From Scytalidium lignicola (lineage: Eukaryota; Ascomycota; Leotiomycetes), in assembly GCA_002812745.2 (NCBI GenBank), contig NCSJ02000073.1, positions 62,001-126,000 on the forward strand: DNA of 64,000 nt. The letters are read 5' to 3'. Below are positions 21,722-33,700 of the stretch, one piece after another (the stretch's first letter is position 1; each line of letters begins with the position of its first letter). The notes beneath the pieces are model-generated. The model saw only the letters and a list, made by a program, of their open reading frames with translations. It was not told the origin of the DNA and searched no databases. The translations under genes and the position numbers were made by a program.

Positions 21722-23535
21722 AAGTGTTTGGGATTAGAAAGCATTGATTACCATTACAAAATCTGTGCTTCGTCCCTTATTTACATGCAATGGAAGCACC
21801 GAGGCTCTAACTACAGCCGACAATGCTTGATCACTGGCACGATGTTAAATATTTTCTTCAAAGGCATGCATACATACCATTGTGTATAGTCCCACATACA
21901 TACACACATGAACATACACACAAACACAACTTTTACTTTTTATCAGCAAACGCGAGTCATCTTTCCACAAGGAATAAGACGTTACCCTATGAACATATTC
22001 CCCCTATTTTCTTTATTTTTGTTTTTGCGGCATTGCTACGGGAGGTCCATTTGCACTGGGGAAAGGCGTTTTAGAGCAACAGCAAATGGGCTAGACTGGA
22101 TTGCAGAGAAAACATTCTTTGTATGAATACAATTAATATAATGACCTTCCTAAGTTATTTTTTGCGTGTGCCATTGAGTGTGTGAGCCTTGTCATTACAC
22201 GTAGAGATGAAATTCGTTGATAGCATGACAACTGATAAAGGCGAGGGCGACCTTTTATCTAATAGCTGACGTTGAGGGACGAAGGCTCGGGGAACAAACA
22301 CGTACCTTTCCGATATTAGATCTCTGAATAATAGCCTTTTCCACGAGGTATATAACAACCGGTGGATGGCTTTTCCTTATTACTTGGTAGGTAGAGCAGA
22401 GCAGACCAACACTTAGGCACAAGTCACGTTACAAACATTCACGAGGTATATTCTCAGACAAGGTATTATTGTAATGGATTTCATTCATGATTCACATGTT
22501 CCCTTGCCTCAATCTCATTTAACCCCAAACGCCATTTGATCTGATTTAACATTAACTGACTTGCCTGACCACCTATGAGAGAACGGCAATAATAATCTCA
22601 GACATCGCTCATCACACCAAATGCTCATCAAGGCAGTGCAATGCAATTCGAAAACAATCATGGCAAAGATAACAATAGCTTCAGCAAAGAGCATTGCTCA
22701 ACAACCGGAATCAGCTTCACGTCCATTCTTGCTGTCACCCTCCCTCATTCATCCGGAATCCGATCTAATCGACCAGTTCTCGAAAGTATATCCATTCTCA
22801 ATTCCAAGCCTTTCCCTTGGAAACTTGGCCTACATAATTCCCATTATAGGATACATCCCAGAGTACCCATTGGAAATCTCCGCATGTCCTTTTTGATACC
22901 CGAGACGAAAGCCCCCTAGGAATAACCGATCCCCATTTATAAATTCACTCCAAGAGGGGAAAGCTGGCTGATCGAAATCGCCCACGCGTTCAGACCAAAT
23001 CAAAAGCAAACCCAATGATAACTTTTTCCCCTGAAAACAGCGCCCCATATGAAAAGCCAATTGCCATGCCCAGATCCGCGAGCAAGGAAAAACAGCATCC
23101 CAAACGAAAACCAACAGAAAGATAGAAAATGAAAATCCCGCAATTAAGGTAGAATCTATGCATAGTAAAGTGGAAAAGTTGCTCTCGCCGTTTATCCGAG
23201 ACCGTAGAAAATGCAGCAAACCAGCGAAGTAGAACAAAAAACTCTGCGCTCAAAAAAGTACAATGCTTGAGAAAATCAAAATCGAAACAGATATTGATCG
23301 ACTTTATGGAATCCCGCAAAATCGATGAAAGGGAGGCTTGGAATCCTTGATCCGAGAACATGACGCAACAGGTTGCGTAAATTGACAAGGATGATCAATA
23401 TATTCTAGCTGCTTCGTCTGTTGAGAGACACTGTTGGCTAATCGACCACGCTCAGTTAAGAGGTAATCGTGAAGAAATATTCGATCCTCCATTGTATTCT
23501 CCGACAACAATATCGTCTTGAAACGATAACACCAT
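21722..23535. other. convergent 3' region between DOA10 and the PP1 subunit gene
   Basis: 1.8 kb between two converging stop codons, so both 3' UTRs and terminators lie here. Open frames seen on either strand (for example 22621-22919 plus, 22830-23388 minus) lack motifs and overlap antisense. A tetranucleotide-like ACATACA tract is at 21890-21930. No gene supported. Confidence 0.5.
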
Positions 23536-25845
23536 TCAACCTCGAATAGCTGTTGCTGAATGAGCTTCTTGAAAGGGAAAGCTACCATATATTTGATATG
23601 CATATGGATACATCGGAGACGTACCGGTAGCGAAGCCGGTCATAGGAGCTGGTGATGTTGAGCGAGTTATCTGTAAGCTTGACATCCCAGACCGAGGCGG
23701 CGAAGGCCGCTTCTCCATCATCATCAATGGTGAGTTACTTGCAGTGGAGTCAACAGAACCCAAGGCATAACCATCCTCATTGATTATATCGGATTGGCTA
23801 GATTTCATCGTCCCATCATTAAGCTGTGGAGAAGTTTTAGTGGATCCGAACTGCGAATTATTAGCTGAATATTCCCCACTGCTTAATGGAATCGTCGTGT
23901 ACGTACGAAGCAATACTTGTCCAATAATTCGTTGTAAGATTGGGAGGCCAGGACTGGTTTTTGGGATCCCACAAGCAGTGGAGAGTCGGTAGCTGTAGAC
24001 CGATTTGGCACGCTCTGATTGGAAGCCCCATCGACTGAAGTGTTCCTGGCATCCCCATTCGATTTGGCAGTATTGCTCTTAGTACCAAGTTTCATATAAA
24101 GGTTGCCACGTTCGCCCTGTGTGCTTGCACCTTGGATAGCAGCAGAGAGCGATGCGCCAAAGTCATACCGATGGCCGAAGGGTTGTGAGTGATGGACTGC
24201 GGTAGTCTTACGATCCCCCGAAGGGAGTATCACAGCCGATTTCACACCCTTCAACCTGAGTATAGGGTGTGACTCTCCTAATAACTCATTGACAGGTTGC
24301 TTGAAATCTGCTGGATCATATTTCGTATCGAAACCATCGGCAAAGTCATCAAAGGCAATAGGCATAGACTTAGGTCTTGGAGCGATCGGCTTTTTGTGGC
24401 TTCTTGGAAGGGCGTTTGCAGATCGTGAAGATGCTCCTGGCGTGCCCCTCTTACCATTCTGTGGCTTGGGCTTCTTTCGAAAGTCAACCTGGAAGTTGGT
24501 AGTGTTGTTATTATCCCAATATTCTTGGCCATTAACCGCATACTTGACACAGAAGAACATGGTTTTAGCCTCCAAGTTGGCAAGATCTGCCAGCTTGATA
24601 TTGAAATTGAAACGGTCACACCCATCATTATGCCTTTGCTGCCGAATATCATTGTTATATTCCGCAACGACCTCCGAGGTAGTCTTCCAGTAGTCCAGGG
24701 TGAAGCGGGCGACGACATGCTTTGCGAAAGCAAGATTAGCTACTGCAACTGTCCCAACTAGTGTGTGGTTGTCAGCAGAAAGGAAGACCCGCTCAACCCG
24801 AACCGGTTGAGCGAGACGCTGTGGAGTGACTGGAGGAAAGTTGGAGGTGATGATCTCCCACTCCCAAGGATGACTGCGGCTGCTCGCTTCATCACCAAAG
24901 GGGAATTCGTTATCGCTCTCATATGCGTCCACTGGCGATGATCCAGCACTGACAGCCAACGGTCTATCTACTTGAAGGAAATGTCGGACATGTTCCAGGT
25001 GTGAATCGAAGTGGACTGCCTTAGAAAATGTAGGAGTTCCGGGCATACTTAATGGTCGCCGTCTGGCTGATGATGCTCGAAGCGCGGGTCTGACAAGTTC
25101 CCCCGACTTTTTTNCGTAGCATGGGAGGCTTCCTTCGAGACCTCCCTTCCTCATCTGAAACATCATATTCTTCCTCTGATCCAGTTGAAGGTGTCTCCGG
25201 GGGATTAGCTTCCCGTAAGTTCAGGAAGACAGAACCTTCCGTGCTCGACCTGTTATGTGATATCCTGCGTTGATCCTTTGTGGGGACTTGTTCGAGCTTT
25301 AACATGCGCTCTTCATCTGATGGAACAACTACAGTCAGGTGCTTCTTCTCTCCATCTATGTCTACAGGCAACCTAGGCTCCGAGTGTGCTCTTTGTTGCT
25401 CCATTGTTCTGATGGCAGCTTGAAGTTCTGCAAGATTCTCTAGCGGCCGAACCCTAGTGTCTTTCCCATCCTCATCATCGCTCGAGCAAGTTGCTGAGTC
25501 AGGAGGGGACAGAACAGCACCAGGCGGCATCTGGACGTCATCTGCCACAGGAGGTGGAGATTGTCGAACACTACCCGTCAAGGCGCCATTAGCAACTTCA
25601 CTTTGTTCCCCGTCGGCCGTACCTGGAGGCGTGGGGTCAGGTGTTATCAACGGTGATCTATTCGACGGGGTCCGACGGTGTCGTGTTAGGTATGTAGTCG
25701 ATCGAGGTAGGTCTGATCTAGGAGAAGCAAGAGGGGTTCCGGCCGGNTGACCAGATTCACATGAGGACGAGGAACGACGACTGATATTTGGTGATGAAGG
25801 GGAGGAGGTAGCTGGAGATCGCTGTGAGGGAGGTGTGTAAGGCAT
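23536..25845 (-). CDS. glycogen-targeting regulatory subunit of protein phosphatase 1 (Gac1/PIG2-like, CBM21)
   Basis: Tethers type 1 protein phosphatase to glycogen, promoting glycogen synthase dephosphorylation. Exons 25845-23907, 23850-23625 and 23555-23536, introns 56 and 69 nt, about 727 residues. The first exon is broken at N25114: the two frames join if N is an extra character in the run, restoring PPML-R-KKSGELVRPALR. The PP1-docking motif of RVxF type is K275-A-V-H-F279. CBM21 spans about 344-455, from RVERVFLSADNHTLVGTVAV to VKYAVNGQEYWDNNNTTNFQ, with the glycogen-contacting Trp and Asn cluster intact. The N-terminal third is Ser/Pro/Asp-rich and disordered. A conserved element NELLDKYCFF is recreated by the first splice junction. 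Acceptor choice in the last intron (23556 or 23550) changes the end by two residues. A second N (25747) leaves the frame open. S. cerevisiae has several paralogues (GAC1, PIG1, PIG2, GIP2), so no symbol is given. Confidence 0.93.
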
Positions 25846-28800
25846 CCGTACAATCTGTGCACGGGTAGTGGAAGGTGGGTCGTAGGTAAGACTAAAGCTA
25901 TTCGACGAAGTAGTCTGTCGATAAGCTTGTTCAGAGTCTGCTTATCATGGACGGGAGGGATATATAGAGTCGCTGCCAGAGTCTGATATGAAACTATATG
26001 GCGAAAGAGAAGTCCGAGTCAGCCGAGAGCCTGGAAGAGAATGACGACACGGGTGTGCAAGACTTCGGAGTTTTCCAGACGCAAAGACAGAAAGCAATGG
26101 AGATCAAGATGCATGCATCGAGCATATACTTACAGAATTCGTAGATGATTCTTCGGACTCAAAGAGCTTTTGCTCAAGTGAGGAAGAAAATATTCAGCAC
26201 GGCGTATTCCAGCAAGCGCGCAGTAAATTCTTCTCCAAGTGGCAAGCACGACTAATGCTCCAGTCAAGGATTGGAAAGACAAGAGTCGAGAAGCAGCGAT
26301 GAGAATCAAAAGAACCTTTGAATATAAGTCGGGATTGATATACAGCGGAGCAGTGTGGTGCCAGGACAAAGTCGGATGATGTGACTTTTCTACCTGTTCC
26401 TTCCTGTCTTCCGGTGTTGACGGGGTCCTCGGTGAATGACGTCCTCGGATGCGAGTCCTGATTCAGAGCCAGCAACGAAACGTGAAGAGACTCGGCCGGT
26501 GTCGACAAGTGAATTGACGAATGTGAATCTCACGAGTGGGAACGTCGAGAAGATAAAAAGGCTGGCAATGGCCTAGAGAAGTATGGGAAGGACGAAGAGG
26601 AAGAGGAAGAGGAGGAGGAGGAAGAAGAAGGCGGCAGGAGGGTTGAATTAGTTTAGGAGAATTAAGGTAGAGGGATGGCGGTGCCGTGCAGGCCAGTGGG
26701 CCAGGTTTACCAGCAGGTTTGGTGGGACGGGGGCAAAAAGAACTGCTGGGATGCACCGGGGGTTGCGCTAGTCGGGGGTGCGCCAGGACGTGCTGGGGCA
26801 GTGACTAACATGATCCTCGATGACCCAAGCACGGTCAAGGCGAAGAGAGAGCCCAGACCCAAATGCACGCACTAAACCTCCCACCAGCCCACCGCCGTGC
26901 GAAGTCTCCCAACCGCCAACCAAGGCCCTCCGACGACTCCAAACTTGGTTGGCTGACAAGGCTAATGCAATGCATCTACGAGGGAGATTTTATTGCAGTG
27001 GTAGCGTGTGTGCGACCACAGCGCGACGCATCAGATCATCCTCTGCTGCGATACCATCGGATGCTGATACAGCAGCTTGCGAAAGAAGTCACGGATGCTC
27101 GATAGCGATGACTTGAACACGAGGGTTCGTCAATGCGTAGAAGATGGCACAAACTACGACGCTGTGGAGTATATACAAGATACAAAGAGGGAATTCGATT
27201 GAGCACAAATTTATCAAGCTATCGAGAATGTGGGAAGTAGTTTATTGGCAACACATGTCAGTTTTTGGCGTTTTACGTTTCTCAAAGATACAGTACTATA
27301 CTAATTACTCATGAATCAATTTGCTCGTACGTTTTCCTCACCTCAGCATCTTAGCACCTTAGCAAAATCTCGATAGGAGGCGAAAATCATCTTGATTACG
27401 TCTGCCTCTTGCTTTGCTCGTTGATTTGATTGGCCCAGAGAGCTCGACGGAAGTTGTCGAATCATCAAAGCGAGATGCGTCCTCTTGCGCTGAGACGGGC
27501 AAGCTGCCAACCAGTCAGAGGACAATATGTTTCGATGAACAAGTATTGTATCGCTTTAGAATAGGACATAGGACATTAGGAGAGGGGGCACGAGGGAGAA
27601 AACTCCTAGGAGGATCGATTGTCGCAATATAACCAGTGCTACCCAACTTCTGCAGTCCCCTATCAACAGATTCCCTCATTATCATATCTTATTCGGAATT
27701 ATCAAGCACTATCTCTGCTTTTGCACCAGTTGAGGAAAGTGGGTCGTGCAAGACACACTTTTGATGGGCACCCAACAACAAGGCTTGGCCGCGGACTGGC
27801 ACAAACTGTGGTCGTCTCGCCGCGAGGCCCGTCGAGGCACCAGAACCGGGAACAGGAACAAAAATGGCCACCGCGCGCTAGGGTCGCAGCCACAAACTGA
27901 TAAAAATGGTGTTCGGGCTTTTCTGGGATCTGCACAATCGCCATGCCATGGGTCCCAACTTAGACGCTGCCGTGGTGTGTGGGTCGAACGCGGCGGGAAT
28001 CTTTTTCCAGAGCGTGGGTGGTACAAGTACAGGTACCGGTACGCTTCATGCCAGCAAGAGATACATCAGATATACCTAACCCTCTCGTCCACAACTCCAC
28101 CTCCACCACTCAACCTCAGAATATCTTGGAAGGTGCTCCAGCACAGTGGCACTGTACAGCTGTGCTATACATCAAGAACAAATGAAAAGAAGGGTCCCAG
28201 AAGGGATCCCTCCACATCTCCGCAATCTCCACCTTATCCTGTTGGTGCTTAGGTAACCGGTTCGACTTCAGCTTAGTTAACTACTCGACCGCGGCCTTGG
28301 AAGTTAGCTGGAGAGAAATGATTAGTGTCAATACACCGTCACTGAAAGCTGTAAAAGGATAAACTGGTATTGAGATGGACGCATTGCATGAATGATGCTG
28401 CTTATCGATCTGTGGAGATGCTCTGTTTTAATGATGCAATTTCAACTTGTCGATGGCGTTTCAGTCAGAGACTGTGGTTGACGATGTAATATTTCGTACC
28501 AGAGGATACTTCAGCAAGGCCTCGTAACTGGCGACACCCCATCCAGCGGGTAGCTACTGGAAGTAGTTTATCTGGTTCGCAAGCTTTACAGTCATGGCGT
28601 ACACCATCTCATCGAGATTCGTAGCCATCAGTTCCGTACTGCCCACATTGTACAGTAAGAACCTCAGTATACATTTGTACAGTACAACGACGATGATACA
28701 GGGACTGCAGTACCTCCTTAATTACCCCTCCTATCGACATACGTTCAGCATCAGCAACCTCCCCGAGCCCCCAGTTTTTGGAGAGACTACTCACATCAAC

Positions 28801-30454
28801 TCATACGACAGAGCTCGCAGCAAAAGTTTGGCTGGAACGTCTGATCAGCATTTCATGGGGCCAGCAACAAGTGCACTACGGCATCGGCAGTCTCGGAAGC
28901 CAAAACCAGGTGCCAACAAGCTACGGGCGGGCCACAATCTTGGATGGCTTCTCGCTGTCACTTCTCACTACGGAGCTGCTTTGTTGGTGGTGTACCGGAA
29001 TGGATAGAAGTGCTTTCGCGATATGTTCAAACCAATCACAGCAGCCATGTCAAACCATGCCACTCTTCTTGCGACACCGATCGTATGGAAGCGCATCTTC
29101 ACAGTTTAAATACGTCGTACTACCGTACCGGTCTAGTGATCACCTGATTGAGGCACTGCCCGTGTAACCAGATCCCAAGGATCCCAAGGCATGAGTTGTG
29201 AATAGCTTCATTCTTGTCCAATTTGCGGGGTTGGTGAGATGGTTGATAGGACAATCGGCAATCCTCCCCATTATATGCGAGTGTCCTGCTCTCCACCGTG
29301 ACGGATACTACGCAGCACGAAATACCAACCTCTCCACCACTTAATATTCTCTGCATACTTCGACAACGCTCTTCTTGCAGCTGCGGCGTCCACGGTGGAA
29401 CACTCTGCAACAAAGTACTCCCAGTGGAAGGTGTTCAAACAAGCGGTGGCCTCTCACCGTGCCTCTGCAACATCGATTCCAAACCCCTTATTCTTCGGCC
29501 GACGGCCTTGCTTTGTTAACAAGTCCACTACCTACCACCCAACGGATGCCAGGTGGAAGGTTTTGGATGCGCGCGGCACACGCTCAAAAGGCTGTTGCCC
29601 ATGGCGTGCAGCGAGGCTACACACAAGAAGTGGTCTTTTGCTCTTTTTGCCTGCCCGTTTGACTGGCCTTGGCCTGGCCTTGCATGGCATTCGTTAGCCC
29701 CGCGCCACACGCTGCAAGCCAAGAGAGATAGCCTTGTCGTGGCAGCGAGGACCAAACCCGAGGAGAAAGGCTGTCCTCCTCTTCCATGCCCCCTGGCTTT
29801 GTGGCTTCCTAAGCGGGCTGCCGCACAGTTGCATTCCAGACTCTCTCTTTCTCTCTGCCTCCTCCCACCGCGAAAAAAAATAGCGATGACCCAAAAATAT
29901 GGCGCCATGGAGCAGCTCGTTGTGCGCCTTCCTCACAATCCCTTTTCGCGGCCAGTCAAGACGCCAATCTCTTCAAACAATGGGCTTCCAAGAGTCCCGA
30001 AGTGGGTATTCAAACACAAAACACCCATATGGCATGTTGAAGGCGAAAAAANCGCGACCGATCTCGTTACGTTTCAGGTGAATCTCCTGTGCGGGCTTAC
30101 GAATATTTTGCAATCCGCACTTTCCGTTCTTAGGGTAAGCTGAGCCTGCGGCCAATGACTGGTCCACAAAAAAATGGCAGCAAACAGCTGCTTATCTTGA
30201 TAGACAGCCAGAAAGAGGCGCGATGACTGCTGTATCTGGATTTCTTTATCAAACCCGATGTCCGATCATCGGTACGTTTTGCCTTAATAATCTCAACCAG
30301 AGAATGAGTAAGGTATCTTGAACAAGAGGTTGATTACTTTCTTTTTCCCAATCCTGCTGAATAATTTCACACATTGCGCGCTTTCAAAGCCAGGATTTCT
30401 CAATGTCGTCATTTAAGAGCTCGAGAGAAATCGTCGCAAAGAAAGATACACTTG
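25846..30454. other. long upstream region without a gene
   Basis: The first kilobase is probably the promoter and 5' leader of the PP1 subunit gene. A purine block (AGG/AAG repeats) lies at about 26588-26640. Frames of up to 196 codons (for example 27746-28252 and 29553-30143, the latter running over an N) have no motif and cover overlapping opposite-strand frames. GTAC-type palindromes cluster at 28018-28045 and 28635-28690. No gene supported. Confidence 0.45.
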
Positions 30455-30491
30455 GTACGTAAGGGGGTGTCAGAAAAGGCTCCCGCACCCC
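30455..30491. repeat. left terminal inverted repeat of the MITE-like element
   Basis: 37 bp, identical to the reverse complement of 30664-30700. Confidence 0.9.
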
Positions 30492-30699
30492 TAGCAACGG
30501 AATAAACCAATTAAGTGCTCTGTTTTGCCTAAAATTCACGCTGCCTTAATGTTGCCAAATGATCACACTATTTCAAACTTCAGCCGCCATACAATGATTC
30601 CACTAATTCGCCAGAATAGCAAGAGAAAATCTCCTGATTAGGCCAAATATCTCTCGCTTACATGGGGTGCGGGAGCCTTTTCTGACACCCCCTTACGTA
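30456..30699. mobile_element. MITE-like element with perfect terminal inverted repeats
   Basis: Two perfect inverted repeats of 37 bp face each other: 30455-30491 on the left and 30664-30700 on the right, separated by 172 bp of unrelated sequence. Each arm contains the core GGGGGTGTCAGAAAAGGCTC. If the element runs from CGTAAG (30458) to CTTACG (30697), it is 240 bp and flanked by TA on both sides, as for Tc1/mariner-type target duplications. The arms end in GTAC, which is itself palindromic, so the exact edge is uncertain by two bases. No transposase is encoded. This is a non-autonomous element by structure; the superfamily is inferred. Confidence 0.72.
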
Positions 30700-30700
30700 C
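30664..30700. repeat. right terminal inverted repeat of the MITE-like element
   Basis: 37 bp, identical to the reverse complement of 30455-30491; no mismatch found by eye. Confidence 0.9.
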
Positions 30701-33700
30701 ATGGACTCCTCCACCTGCGTCATCGCAATAAAAGACACGCGATGTATCTTCGCCATGTACTGTACCTTGTACCGTACGTACTTGCGTGCCCCCCTTTCCC
30801 CCCGTACTCACCAAACAACAGCACGTTTGGCGATGCGACCACACACTTGAGGCACCAAAATGGTGACAATCACGACCCATTGGAAGCGGCTGCTGCACGT
30901 GTGTTCTCGAAGCTCCCTGGCCACAGCTTGACAAAGGGCCTAGAAGCATGGTGGGATCTGGAGAGCTCGGATTCCGGCCAATCATGTTCGGGCATTGGCG
31001 CTTTCCCATTGGCGGTGCCCACTTTTTAAGCAAAGGAACCCAGCTTCTAAGCACATCAGCAATCTCGCAATCCGACCCTTGCTCCCTCAAAATCAAGGCA
31101 CAAACAGACAAATAGATTACAGTACTTGAAACCCTTGGCCCGCTTATGAGATCTTAGGGCTTCAAGCCTAGATGGGTGAAGTCACCAAACTGGTGGAGGT
31201 TTCACTCTTCTCTCCTCCAAGGGCCAAAAGATGCAGGACGTGACTGAATATGCTGAGGCTCTGGAAGTCCCCATTCTTGGACATCCGGGCAGTGCCGCCG
31301 GAACAAAAGCTCCAGCGCCTTCCCCATCTCATTGCATCGTTGCATCTCGTCCCGTGCCCGGTGCAGATGCGCTTCCATTTTTGGACCCAATGCCGTTATT
31401 TCGATCCAAAACAACACGAGTCTCAATCTCGAGATGTGTGTTCCTGTCACCTCTGCGCGTTCTTTGAAACGCACACACACAAATCCAGCGCACTTCCAAC
31501 GAAAGTCTCTCGCCAAACACAAACGCCCATGACCTAGCTCCCAGGGACCTGTGCGCGCGAACCGTTTCCCTTTGCTTATTCCGGCCGCAAATGCCCTCCC
31601 CTTCTGGTTTGCTTTTTTTTCCCCCATCATCTTTCTTTTCACTGCCACTATGACCCTCTCGCTACCCAGCCAACAGGCTGGTTTCCTTTTCCTTTTTTTG
31701 TTTTCTTCCCCACGCTTATTACTGTAACACACTCTACACAGTAATCAATGAAATCATCTCGCCCAGAGCGTAGCACATATTGGTTTGTGGTTGAATTAGA
31801 GAGCAATTAAAATTAATCTGAACTACCGGCAGCACAGATCGCAGATCCAAGCACCTGGAGACATCCTCTTTTCTCTCTAATTTCCAATCACAAACTTATA
31901 TCCGAGCTGCAAAGGCATGACTGACGGCTGCTGGCATTTGACATTTAGCGGAGTGCAGACTCTGAGACGGATAATGCGGGGAAAGGGCATCAAAAATCGA
32001 ATTTCTTTCTGTTGCTCAGTCAGGATCACTGGATGACCTTGCATTCGAGTTTAATTACAGTACTGTACTTCAAGTTTTGGGGGAGGCACGGGGGTACCGA
32101 AGGACCCGACTCCTTGGACACTCTTTGAATTCAGCTGGGTACTGAGGGCACTACTTGTGCTCTGCTCTTCCGTGCAACTTCCAATTCCTACATATCTTAT
32201 GATCCCATCACCTCTTTCCGCTCCTCGGGATCTTGCTCGTCCCGGACGTTGGAAGGCTTCACCTTATACTTATGCGATACTGTAAATGGTAAGGACACGG
32301 GCGCACGATTTTTACTGTTAGTTTCTGCCGGAGGATCTCCTCCGGAAAGCTGGAACCACGCCTATCAAGGTACCGCCCCCTATTCGCGGCTCACGGATTC
32401 CGAGGGAGTTAGCGTGATGTAACTTTACGGCAGTCTCATGCAAGGAAACCCGTCTGTGCTCTGCAAGTGTGCCTTGCAACAAAATTCTCACTGGACGCCC
32501 GCGGGGGGTTGTTTGTTGATCAACCGCACACAGCCCTTCAAGATAAGGGATTCAATTGAGCGGTGAAGATATGTGTATGGCAAAGAGTGATCATTATTTC
32601 GAAAGAAACCATACAGGAGAGCATTGGTCTTGGAGGGGGACCAACAGGTGCTGAGATCACCTTTCTATGTCGATGATTCAAGAAAAGTTTCAACTTTGAA
32701 TCACCCAAGTGCGCATCATGATTACATGCCTTTCTTTAGTTCAATGGCCCGATGCTACCGGTTTGCGCGTTGTGAGGCCGTACTTATGCGCCCGCAGTGG
32801 GGTTCGTCTAGATCTAACCCCAAAAAAAACCTCTAATTATGTCCTTAGCGGCTGCACGTGCTGAGAGACTTTCAGTGCATTAGACGGGAACCACAATATT
32901 TGTCCTCTTTCAAGATAGGGAATGTCCACTTATGATTACTGTGCCTGCAGTCTACGGTTACAATAATGACCCAAGATCGGAGACTGTTGTTTCCAATGCT
33001 TGCTTCTCGACAGATTTTCCCTACTGCCCTTTTGCTACTGTACTGTACATATCTCCGAAGCCCTCATTAAGATTATAAGCTGAGAGAGGCAGTTCGTTGT
33101 GTTCCTCGTACCAGAGAGCAACCCAAGGGACAGTGAGCATGGATCTGGAGTCCTGTCTGGCGTGTCTCGATACGAGGCCTGACAGTAACAGGGACTAAGA
33201 GTGGCTCAATGCGGACTACGGTAACTAGCGCTGATTACTAAGTTTAGTACGTAACGTACAGGTACAATTTACTTCCGTGCACAGTAACGGTATCGTGGAT
33301 ATTTGACNTTTTTTTAACCTACGAAGGGGGTACTCTATACTTTAGCCTCTTCTCTGGAGGGAGTAATTCAGTTGAGTGGGAGGGAAGATGCCCAAAAACA
33401 AAGAGTGACATCCATCATCACCGATATCGCGATATCGCAAGCACACCAACAACCACCAGTCTCAACTATGGTCTGATTACTCGGAGAAAGATAACAAAAC
33501 TGCAGATGCAGTATCAGTCAGATTCGCCAAGGTCCGAAATACATATATATAAACATAAAAACGATAGCCAGATACCCGTACTCGGTACCGCTGCTTTACG
33601 CATGCGCATATGCGCTTTCTCACAAGGCTATTAATAAAAGTTTATACAGAGTAGCAACCAAAAGACCAACACCCAATAATCCGCGCATGAGCCACCAAAT

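Noticed and set aside
29553..30143. 196-codon plus-strand frame
   Set aside because: Runs through an N, has no motif, and the opposite strand is equally open; composition looks random.
30638..31111. 157-codon minus-strand frame reaching into the MITE-like element
   Set aside because: Its C-terminal codons are the inverted repeat itself; no transposase motif is present.
31202..31732. 176-codon minus-strand frame
   Set aside because: Lys-rich start derives from a poly-T tract and the rest has no family feature; overlapping opposite frames are of similar length.
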